Shown here piece by piece: positions 49,401 through 59,190 of a stretch of 64,000 nucleotides of DNA. The notes below the pieces were generated by a model. That model had not been told where the DNA came from, made no database searches, and saw only the letters and a program-made list of their open reading frames with translations. The translations under genes and the position numbers were made by a program. This stretch comes from Hetaerina americana (taxonomy: Eukaryota > Arthropoda > Insecta > Odonata > Calopterygidae): assembly GCA_022747635.1 (NCBI GenBank), contig JAKTNV010000004.1, positions 91,341,552 through 91,405,551 of the forward strand, written 5' to 3'. How positions within the stretch are numbered: position 1 is the first letter of the stretch; each line of letters begins with the position of its first letter.

Positions 49401-51737
49401 TTGGACCCTTCCATCGAAGCCCCTCCCGCTGACATCAACGCGATTGGCCGGAGAAAGAGCCAGCAACCTTCCCGCTTCCCATCCGCCTCCTCTGTGTGCA
49501 CGCTAAATTCGTCCGCAGACCGTAACGAACTGTCTATACTCTCTCGAGATATATCCATCCATCCTCCTTTTCAATTTTTCCAACCATGCGCATGCATTAT
49601 GCTTATCTTCAAGCCATTTTCATAACACCAAAGCCAATTTAGTTTACTGTGACCCACACATCAGGACCTGCTATTAACTAAATTTGTTAACTTACGCGCG
49701 AGCCGTCACGGGAAAGCGTGGCGGGCAGTGTTTGGTCACCAGCCTTTTTCATATGAATTCTGATTCTAGTGACGGGTTCTAATATAAATTTCAGCATTCA
49801 GCGGGACACACGGTTTTTCTGTTACTTTACCTTGATTTTGGCCGATATCACGACATTTGGTAGAGAGGAAAGAGAGTCAAAAAATCTATGCCTAAGTCAG
49901 AGCTACTGTTATTTTATCTGGTCAGTCTATTTAACCTCACATTTCCTCTTTTTGAGTGTCCATCACGATTTTACAAAGATCATATTTTACTTATTATCTT
50001 ATTTCAAAAATATTTTACAAACCCAATCCCTCGCCGTTACTTCATTCAATACATTTCCCCAAATAAAATATCCTAATTATGATCCAAATAACTAGCAGTC
50101 TATACTAAATGTAGCTCAAACTCTCTTCGAATAAACACGTTTTAAATTTAATCTTCAATGAAACTCTTACAAATAGTCCACTGAAGCCTAAATTTTTAAT
50201 GGCGGCGTCGAATGTCCATCCATGTGCTTGCTACAGTGCTGCAGGTTGGAATGACGCCGAAGTATTTGGCATAATCTGAGCTAATATATCCATCTATAGT
50301 CATTTATTATTTACCTTTAGGACGTCCTTTAGGACGCTCGTAATTGTTCATAATCGCTCCAATCCAAAATTATACAGGTCACCTCTATCACCATGAAGTT
50401 GTAATTACTCTTATCATTTCCTAATGTATTTAAATAATGTATCATATATGACGGGATTGTGAACCATAGCCGAGTCCTTGCTTCCCCATTTGTCACTCCG
50501 TTTATTGGCCAATAGTTTATAGTGTTGCTAACGCGAAGCATATGTAACACCCGACTAATGTTTACTCGGAAGAAGAGAGCCGTTGCATACATGTACTACC
50601 TGGCAGTAAGCTACTTGCTACATATTATCGAATTTGCATTTCTTTCCACTACATACCATAGCTTTTACAAATCAATTGCAACGAAAGGTGCCCTAAAATA
50701 AATAAGTGACGTCATACAGGCAGGCATATTGCATAAGTAGTTCAAGTTCATTGATTAGATTAGAACAGTGACTCTTTTACGGCTCCACGATATTATATAG
50801 TCATTCATTAATAGTCGCAATTCAAATAAAATGCATATTTAGCGAATTTTAATGACCCAGGTATAATGCATTGAACAAGAAGAAAATGCCCATATCTTTC
50901 AAACGAAATGTTTAACCGATAGACATGCTATTACAATAGGGTAGAAAAACCGTAGCTTAGAAGTTAGCCTTCCTGAACATCACGTTTCGGTGGCCAATGC
51001 ACAACAAAACACCTTAGCTGAGATTTTGGACGCTACCTCATACACTTTCCTCTTACGTTCGCACTGTGCTTTTTCATGCCTCGATGGAGAGAAAAAGATT
51101 CCTGGAACCGTCTGGTGATTTGAAGGGTGGTCGCAATAGGAAGTCCAGATGTGTACGCAGTGAAAGGCTAGCGCGAGTCACAGCACGCATTTCTCTCGTA
51201 TAACGGGGTGGAGAATTCGGTCTCTTACGCAGCCTCGGGCGCCTACCCGCCTGAGGGCTACTTACTACACCAGCATTTGCTCGCCAAATTAAGATATGGC
51301 CTTGGCAATGGGTAAATTTTCAGATAGGGCCATTACATGAAATTCTTTCGCCACAAGGATCCGGGTGAGGGGTAGCTCGGGGCGTCGGCACGTGAAGGCA
51401 TTTCACTCGTAGGGTCAAATGATTCGTGATTCTTCCGCGGCATATCCGAATCAGTGATCACGCATGTGAAATGATATAAATATTCAGTTCGTAAAACTAA
51501 ACGCAAACGCAAAATCCACGCCTCAACTCATTCTGCTTCTTTATTTCTGTTTTGGTCATAGCTTTTCATAGCAATGTTGATAATTGTACTTTTCAATTAC
51601 TCCCAGATAATTCATCGGTGAAGTTGACACAATGGAGCGGTTTAATTTTTAGTGAAAAATACGTACATATATCATATCTCCAAGCTCTCTGTAAATTTCA
51701 ATAGCAAATTATTTGAATTGTAAAAGTGTAATCTACT
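46481..51737. other. Long spacer, no gene recognised
   Basis: Mostly AT-rich. A 150-codon frame at 48844-49296 (GTG start) sits in a GC-balanced stretch that also contains AATTAATTAA near 49290. It has no domain I recognise. Purine-rich patches lie near 47450-47490. Confidence 0.4.
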
Positions 51738-51785
51738 AATTGACATCAACAAATATGTAGCTATTCACATTTCTTGATGTCAATT
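51738..51785. repeat. Perfect 12-bp inverted repeat with 24-base loop
   Basis: AATTGACATCAA (51738-51749) is the exact reverse complement of TTGATGTCAATT (51774-51785). It could form a stem-loop or a pair of binding sites. No flanking TIR-type element was recognised. Confidence 0.7.
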
Positions 51786-54189
51786 GTAAGTCCCCCAATT
51801 TGTTCCATTAGAACTTAAACCTATTTTTGGAAAATATTGCGAGCAGAGAGTGCAATATACTCATAGGCATGTGAAATGCTGCTTATTAATGCACTACATG
51901 GGAAAAGATAGGAATAATTGCACTATATATTCGTAAAACCGGACCTTATGATATTTTCCGTCAATTTTTCATCCAGATCGAAATGTACCACGCCGTATTT
52001 TGAGAAGATAGAAGCGCAGGACAACTCAGTTCAATTGGAAACATTTTGATGAGAGGACGGAATGGAATCATATTATTGCAAACTGAAGTATTTAAATATT
52101 TAAAATCCCTTGCGACGTGAAAATAAAATGCATGAATGTGTGTTCGAAATTTGTGTGCGTCAGTGTGTGCTTTTGAAGTCTCTTCATTAATGTAGATTTT
52201 GACTGCACACGCAAAATAAGCAAGAGCGAGTTTAATATACAAATTTTAAATTAAAATTATAGGGCCACGTTATCCTCTTCGCGGGAGATAGCTATCCGAA
52301 GTCTGCTTCACAAAATAGTGCCACCGTGCGCAATATGCCATCGGTTTTATAAGAGAATCCAATTTTAATTATGAGAACCACAAAAATCTCATTATTATCC
52401 CGGAAAAAAATGAGCGTCAAAAAACATATTCCAATATTAATTTTGCAGAAAAATTAAAAAGTTTTTAGCCACGAGGGACAATGCCGGTTTATGGCTGCAT
52501 GAGCGAAAAGGGACACAAAAATTAATCTGTTTGTTCCTTACAAAAGATTCTTCATCGACAACCACTCGTGTAAATGCGATGGAACGAAAAAAATCTGAGT
52601 CAGGTCCATTTTGATAAGGCTTATCTTAAGCCTCCTCTCCCATTAAAATTTAATGCGGACATTTAATTACTCAAATAGGCCGTTAAAAAATTTGTAAAAT
52701 AAAAAAATGAGTAATTCGTCGCCCCAGTCCCGGAGGCACAGTCGTTTTCAATTACGTCTCCCCTCGGCAACTGCCACTGCCTCCTCATGACCCCCGGCCC
52801 ACCTTCACGTCCACCGTGGACCTGTCCCCGCCTCTCACCGAATAACCCCGCCACCTCGGACATAACCATCGTCCAACTTAACATCCCCTAGCCCGGCAGA
52901 ATGCACGCCGGGTACTACCCCAATTCACATTCATACATGCGCGAATCCAGGCTGCTGCCAAACCTTTACCTAAAGGCTCACTAGCATGCACAAATGTGCG
53001 ATTCTCCATTCAGAGGGCAGGATTCAATTACTCAACCAAACCACCCGCAGCCGACCTCCCTCCGCCTCCCCCGCCCCTTTCAAACCAAGCTCAGCGTTCT
53101 ACCCCCTCCACCCCGCGAGCTTCCTTCCGCCTCTTATTATACACTCGGCGGAATGGCAGCAAATGTTAATTAATCCGAACACAATAGAGTGCGGTGGTGG
53201 AGAGGGACGGAGTAAAGCGGGGGTGGGGGAGGGGGCGCGGAATATGCGAGAACTGGGATTAATACCTCTACCTATCCCCTCCTCCTTCATATTATCCCTT
53301 CCATCACTCCCTTTTCCCGTGTTATGCCGTGCCCACTCCTGATGGGGTAAACCTTAACAAGAATTTAATCCACCCGCGGTACAACTCGCTCTCCGCCGCC
53401 ATGCCCAGTACTTCTACCCCGCCTGTCCTTCATTCATTCTGTGTTCTTTTCCTCTTCTAGCCATACAATCCTGGGTAAAGCTAACCTTGCGTCTCGTCGT
53501 CATCCGCCTTTCGCAAGTTTTGAAAGCCGTGAAGGTTTGATGTTTTGTCATCGTCCGCTCCTTCATAGAGCAAAATGATGCACCAGAATCGTCTCCTGCC
53601 GGCAGCTTACTGAATTGTATTTCGGAAAGATTTCGGCGTTTCACCCCAACAACAGTAGGTTCCGTGATGATTCACGGGGAAATATGTTTCAGTAAATTTT
53701 TTAAGGGTTGAATACCAGCGGTAAGCAATAATAATTTTAAAAAACGTAGCTTGGTTAACCACTTCAACAGCAAAAAAACATCATATTCTTCCTTGAATTG
53801 AAGATGTTTCATCAATTGTACACCAAATTTTCCGTGAAGTTTGTATCTACCTTGCAAATACTGACATATTTTATCCAGATATTCTTCTTCGAAACACAAT
53901 GGCGCCTTTGCAAGAGAGAAACCCGACTGCTTTCCGTCCCCCAGAAAGCGCGAACAATGGCGCATCGTATTCCACTGACATTTGCATTTGGATTTAAGTT
54001 TAACAATTCTCTCTTCTCGGGATGCACTACATTTTTATTGGTTACTGTGCTTATATTAAATGACTACACATATTCCAAACAAGATTTTAAAGTACATTGC
54101 CAAAGTTAAATTTTGAGCTTTTAAAAATCTTTTTGGAAGTTTAGAGCAATGATATGAATTTTTTTGAAGATAGTGCAATTATGCCACAC
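51786..54189. other. Spacer, no gene recognised
   Basis: C-rich patches at about 52740-52870 and 53040-53110, and a G-rich patch at 53190-53240. Small frames up to 118 codons lie within these. The rest is AT-rich. Confidence 0.4.
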
Positions 54190-54199
54190 TAATGGCACG

Positions 54200-54590
54200 T
54201 GGCGACAAGAGAAACTCATCATCGTCATCTCCTAAAGGCGGATACTTGGCGTTGCAGCCATTGGTCTCTTTCCATTGCCATTATTAACAGTTTATTTTAT
54301 TTTGTTACTCTTGTGGTACTTTTTATATCTTCAATAAATTTCTTCCCTGGCCTTTTTTTCCTATTATTGTCCCCTTCATAATACTTTCCAGGAAGTTGTT
54401 ATGCCTGAGAACATGTCCAAAAAATTTAATTTTCCTTTTATTAAATTCCTTTTCTCTTTAATTCCTCTCAATACTTCTACGTCACTTTTCTCGTCCGCCC
54501 ATCTTCTTGTTATCCTTCTCCAAATCCACATTTCCACTGCTTCCAAATGAGTTTTTTCCTCTTTCTCAATATTCAAGTTTCATATCCATA
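54200..54590 (-). pseudogene. Non-LTR retrotransposon relic: C-terminal region of ORF2
   Basis: The minus strand reads EAVEMWIWRRITRRW, then ADEKSDVEVLRGIKEKRNLI. In another frame comes KIKFFGHVLRHNNFLESIMK followed by GTIIGKKGQGRN. This is the conserved C-terminal block of insect endonuclease/reverse-transcriptase ORF2 proteins (consensus EM..WRRML..SWTD..TNE.VL..I.....L......RK...GH.LR...L...I.EG...GKRGRGR). ERDQWLQRQVSAFR further on sits where the DR..WR ending is expected. At least two frame changes occur, so it is dead. It is the same general type as the tails at 40181-40323 and 59030-59190 and extends further upstream than either. Confidence 0.75.
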
Positions 54591-54599
54591 CAATAATTT

Positions 54600-55087
54600 A
54601 CTAGTATTTCATTAATATTTATCCCTCAATAACACATGAACCTCCAGCATACCTGTTAGCTGCTAACCAAGAATTAATGCGCTCTATACTTTATCACAGA
54701 TATTTATGGCCGATTGAAATAAATTTCCCTCGATAGTGCGGAATCCATTGACATACTGATAATGCGCTTTCTATAAGTGTTATCATTTATCACCATGAGA
54801 AGTATTTTAATGGAATCATGTCCATCACGTGAGCTACACCAGCTATCAAATTTATAATATTCAAGCTTTACAGCACTTATTCATTGAATATTACCTCTGA
54901 AAAGGCCTCAAGCATTTTCTTAATTTATTGGTGATTTAAAAAAAATAAGTGAATGGGGTAGACTTTACAGTAGGAATGAACGACTACTTATCTCGACGAC
55001 TGAAGCAAAGATTCGATAATGTTCCGGTGCTGTGTGAGGTCTGGTGGAGCGGTTTATTGTGGAAAAGCACCGCTTCTTGAACTATAC
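54600..55087. other. AT-rich spacer, no gene recognised
   Basis: No upstream continuation of the non-LTR frame and no other feature was recognised before the mariner at 55090. Confidence 0.4.
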
Positions 55088-55089
55088 TA

Positions 55090-55842
55090 CGAGGGTCATC
55101 CGGAAAGTAGTACCCGTTCGTGCCGCATGAAGTGCTGACGACGCGAGTAGCCGCTGGACGAGGTCAGATAGCTTCAGTGGCTTGTCTGCCTTCTCTGAGC
55201 CAAGTTGCGTGACGCTAGCATTGCCTGTGTTGTTTCTGTGATTGTTTACAATGTTTAAAAAAATTGAGAACGCCGCCAGTTGTGAAGTGAGGGCAGTGAT
55301 TAAATTCCTCAATGCAAGAAACGTTCGCCCATGTGATATTCATCGCCAATTAAAGGAGGTGTATGGAGACAATGTAATGGACGAGTCGTCTGTTCGGCGG
55401 TGGTGTCGCAACTTCAACATGGGGAGGGGGAACACACACGACGATGAGCGTTCGGGGAGACCGTCTGTCATTACAGACCAACTGGTGAGCTCAGTTGACG
55501 AATTCGTGAGGAACGATCGGCGCGTCACAATTGATGACATCTGTGAGCATTTTCCCAATGTTTCTCGAACAATTGTTCATGAAATTGTTAAACACCATCT
55601 GCATTATGCAAAAATTTGTGCAAGATGGGTCCCTCGCGTATCTCAATGAGCTGGCGGCGAAGGACTATGCAGCAGGAATACAGAAACTTGTCACACGTTA
55701 TGACAAATGCCTTAATTTGCTTGGAGATTATGTTGAGAAGTAGTTTAAAGTATCCTCTTTCAAATAAAATTTTTTATGTTTGTTAATATTTACTTTTGTG
55801 TCTTTATTTCACGAACGGGTACTACTTTCCGGATGACCCTCG
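55090..55842 (+). mobile_element. Internally deleted mariner transposon (753 bp) with perfect ends
   Basis: Terminal inverted repeats of 33 bp are identical on both sides (55090-55122 and 55810-55842), starting CGAGGGTCATCCGGAAAGTA. TA flanks both ends (55088-55089, 55843-55844). The interior encodes the start and the end of a mariner transposase on the plus strand, with the catalytic middle missing. A full element of this type would be about 1.3 kb. Intact ends mean it could still be moved by a transposase supplied elsewhere. This is a different subfamily from the element at 34335. Confidence 0.95.
55251..55743 (+). pseudogene. Mariner transposase remnant: HTH domain joined to C-terminal tail
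   Basis: From the ATG at 55251 the frame runs MFKKIENAASCEVRAVIKFL through HDDERSGRPSV, VSRTIVHEIVKHHL and ARWVPR, ending at a TGA (55647-55649). That is about 132 residues and covers both helix-turn-helix parts of the DNA-binding domain. The next frame then supplies LNELAAKDYAAGIQKL and DKCLNLLGDYVEK, ending at TAG (55741-55743), which is the normal mariner C-terminus. All three catalytic Asp regions are gone, so about 560 bp have been lost near 55638, out of frame. The N-terminal half is uninterrupted and could make a DNA-binding-only protein. No evidence of expression is visible. Confidence 0.9.
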
Positions 55843-55844
55843 TA

Positions 55845-57631
55845 CTTTGACCTGCCTTCTAAGACTCTCTTTCGTGGTCTCCTTCTTGCAGATGTCATAG
55901 AAGCACGGAATTACCCGGTGGGTTTTTTCTAAGAACCATATCGCGTATTCTCTCCACTTAAATATCGAGTACATCAATTGTAAGAAATTATCCATAAATC
56001 AACGAACCTGGAAGAAAATTTTACATAGACAGAGCTCCGTGGCGTAGACCTTTCCTATATGATTTTTTAAATTTCTTGTTTGGTGAAAGAATTTTCAGAA
56101 ATAAATTTTCATGAAGCGGCATTATTAATTTCTTCCTACTTATATTAATATTAGAAAGTGGTGAGGTCGAAGGCGACACGTAGTAAACGGTCTACTAATA
56201 TTCTACGAATAATTTAAATTGCTCTTGAAGCTGATGATTTTACCTGTTACTCTTTTTTAAAGATTTTCTAAGAAAAGTATTAGGTAAATGGTAATGACAG
56301 GCATTATTTTTCAATGCTGATACATTTAATAGTACGAAGCAAGCTCCTTCGAACTAAGACCAAATTTAGTATTAATATACCTATTAGCTTTAATAAGGTA
56401 AAACCAGACACAGACAAATACCAGAAAGCAGAACCTGTGCACAACCAATGAGGCAGCGACAAAGTAATACTTAAAGGGTTAATATTTATAGTAAGAGGAT
56501 TAGAGCGAAATAAAATAAATTGTTTAACCATAAACCTAACGGATATACCGATTACTTATCGATTTATCATTCTATAAATGCTTTGCATAGTTCGTCATAC
56601 CTCTTGGGAACATGACCATATGAAAACCTAAGAAAAAATCAGAAATAGTTTCTCCAATACAAAAAAACCATTGAATATATAACGAGAAAAAAGAAGAAAA
56701 TATTTTTGAGCCTATACACTTTCAATGAGAAACGGTTGCAATCGGAAAAAAATTACATTTTACGAACTCAAATATATTTTAAAGGCCTTTTAAACAAATA
56801 ATTTTAATAATTCGTTGTTAAACAAAAGATTTTTTTATAAATTATTAAAATAAATACTAATACATTATATCTACCGCTCTGATACACATTTCGACATTAA
56901 GAGACAGATTTCATTTCTTATTTTCTGATACACGCCACCAACCAAAGCGTTTACAATAATTATCTCGGAGTTACCTCTTTGATAAAGAAAGAAATATTTA
57001 AGCCTAATTTCCCACTAAATAAGAGAACTTCATCACGTACTGGGATATGAAGATATTTTGCGAAGCTCTATGGGCCTCACTCATGCCGTAAGGTGTCACC
57101 TCGCTTCCGCTGATACGAAGTCTCATTTGCCCGCGCCTTTGTGTTTGGTGGCTGGAGAATAGGCTCTCCAACCCCCATTCCCTAAGCACCACTAGGCCTT
57201 CTCCAACAAACCCTTCCACGGGCACATGTGTGCCAAGCAGAGCACAAGTGAGTCGGGGGGGCAGCATCCCTTCCATTGGGCTGCTCTGTGGCTTTTACCA
57301 CGTTCCCATTAACGGAATGGCTCAGCTTGCCGCTTTTGATTACGCAGATGTCTAAGTACAGTTCCAGTTTAATAGATAACGTGCTGGCTATAGCAAACAA
57401 ATGAGATGTGCAACTAAAATATAGGATGTGGTCACGCTTAGGCCGATTGCGCATTCTACTCGTATTTTACATTGGGCGATTATTTTTCTATTAATAGGAC
57501 GAGTAATAAATAACTTGGATTACCTCATGAGATTCGACTTCTAGATGAGGATGGATTATACATCCAAAACTTGGATCAGCTGTCGTATTCATTGCATTCA
57601 CGTGTGTCAGTATACCTGTATGTACACATGC

Positions 57632-57633
<2 letters not shown>
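55845..57633. other. AT-rich spacer, no gene recognised
   Basis: A GC-balanced patch at about 57050-57300 has 90-codon minus-strand frames without a domain. Nothing else is supported. Confidence 0.4.

Positions 57634-57686
<53 letters not shown>
57634..57686. repeat. (TA)n microsatellite
   Basis: Near-pure TA array flanked by CA-containing variants. It lies about 60 bases upstream of the first recognisable Penelope-like codons. Confidence 0.9.
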
Positions 57687-57744
57687 AAATAAAACATTTG
57701 AATAGCGCAATAGAACACAAAATGAAATAGATAACGCGTAAAAA

Positions 57745-58870
57745 AATGTGGAATGGGAAAAGGATGAGGATTGTTTCTATCTACGAATCAAAGGCTCAGC
57801 GATGGGAACGAGGATGGTGTCATCATACGGCAATCTCTTCATGGGCCACTTTGAAGAGACTTTTCTTCCACAGCATCCCCTCCAACCTCTTCTCTAGGAT
57901 CGCTACAAAGACGACATTTTATTCTCTGAACACACGGCTCTGAGTCCCTGAATAATTTCTTATCGGTCTTAAAATCTTCTTTCTCAGTTAAATTCACTCC
58001 TTCCATTTCACACTCCAATAACAAATTCCCCACTTCTGTACATATCAAAGCCTCTAACCATCAGCAATACCTACTCTTCACCAGCTATCATCCTTCTCAC
58101 ACCAAACGCTCGATTCCTAGCTCTCTCAATCCGCGGACACCGGATTCGCAACAACACAGCCACCCTCAATTAATACCTCCAGAATCTGCACTATGCACTG
58201 CAAAAACGCGGTTATCCAGAAATTCTACTACAAAATAAAATCCACGAGACCTCAAAAACCTCAGAAAAACAACCCCACTACTAACGCAGGACTAAACCTT
58301 TGCACCACCTTTTTCACCAGACCCCACAGACTGAAAACCTTGCTTAAAGAACTGTTTCCTATTTTACACGACAATGACGCCACCTAATCTTTACTGCCCC
58401 AATGCCCCTCTCTCGCATGCAGATGACCCACCAATCTCATAAATCTTCTTTTGGCGCCCCCCCTGACGAGTTTCCTCATATTTCCCCTACTTGCAACCAC
58501 CCTCGATATAAAACATGTCTGCTCATCAGATCTTCTTCTCCCTTCCCACATTCCTTTATTGCCCCTTCACCTCGTTCCCACGCTAATTACCTCTCGAAAA
58601 TCATTATCTACCTTTTGTCGTCCTAACAAAGCACTTCGTTTTACGTAAACAAATGCATTACCTACTTATTCATTCAAATGAACAATCACCGCTGCTCCAG
58701 TAATTCGGTCTCACTCTCTTCTCTTCATATCCCTTCACAAAGAAATCCCCACAACCCTTCCTTCAACCAGTGCTTTTCCCTAACCATCCTAGAATTCCTA
58801 CCCGTTAAAGCCACCAATATAGAGGAGAGAACTCGCTAAACCGCATAAATATTAGCTTTCCGATCTTTTA
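57745..58870 (+). pseudogene. Penelope-like retroelement relic: RT core to GIY-YIG endonuclease
   Basis: Penelope-like elements encode a reverse transcriptase fused to a GIY-YIG endonuclease. Here the plus strand shows DEDCFYLRIKG, then SAMGTRMVSSYGNLFMGHF. After one stop it continues DRYKDDIL, with the catalytic YKDD at 57904-57915 (usual form RY.DD). LHYALQKRGYPEILLQ follows at about 58190-58240, then RLKTLLKELFPILHDN. CNHPRYKTC (58492-58518) matches the Cys-containing linker, with Tyr replacing its middle Cys. The GIY-YIG half is visible as IIIYLLS (about 58600-58620), FYVNK (58639-58653) and QMNNHR (58675-58692). It is 5'-truncated and has several stops and shifts. The 3' repeat follows at 58931. 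Confidence 0.85.
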
Positions 58871-58930
58871 AAATTCTCATCCTTAACCGCGATCTTTAAT
58901 TCCCTTCCCAGCATACCCTGTACTTCACCC

Positions 58931-59033
58931 CCCAGGCTCCATAGTCCCCTTCCAAGATCTTCCAAACTGACCTGAAGAAGACCTTAGAGAAAGTCGAAAG
59001 CTCATGCAATCTAAAATGTGAGTGTCCTTTTAC
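58931..59033 (+). repeat. Penelope 3' repeat with hammerhead-like core (copy 2)
   Basis: Lies just downstream of the GIY-YIG relic and is shared with 16986-17090. The core reads CTGAAGA (58972-58978), a stem GAC/GTC (58980-58982 with 58993-58995) extended by two more pairs past a mismatch, then GAAA (58996-58999). This matches the hammerhead pattern CUGANGA-stem II-GAAA. A CTCA/TGAG stem follows, then TGTC, which could be a cleavage triplet. A helix I pairing is not evident, so self-cleavage is only a possibility. Hammerhead motifs are known from Penelope-like elements. Confidence 0.55.
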
Positions 59034-59190
59034 GTGCTATGCTAAAGACTGTAATAGTGGTGAGAATGTTATGACAACGATTAATGGTAGGAATGGGATA
59101 GGGATGTTGGACGGGATGAAGGGCTGAATAAAGTACTCAGAGATGAAGAGGGCCTTGTTGTAGGGTAGGATGTTGGGTTATGTTTCGCTA
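59034..59190 (+). pseudogene. Non-LTR retrotransposon relic: C-terminal tail of ORF2
   Basis: Shares about 115 bases with the reverse complement of 40181-40323, including a long exact stretch around GGATAGGGATGTTGGACGGG. The translation gives MLKTVI then, after a frame change, NGRNGIGMLDGMKG, a stop, and IKYSEMKRALL, the GRGR.RI.MLD...Y.EMKR tail of insect ORF2 proteins. It begins within a few bases of the end of the Penelope 3' repeat, so the two retroelements meet at a junction near 59033. Confidence 0.75.

Noticed and set aside
55251..55649. Host HTH gene derived from a transposase (domesticated)
   Set aside because: It sits between perfect mariner ends with TA flanks and is joined out of frame to the normal mariner C-terminus, so a simple internal deletion explains it.
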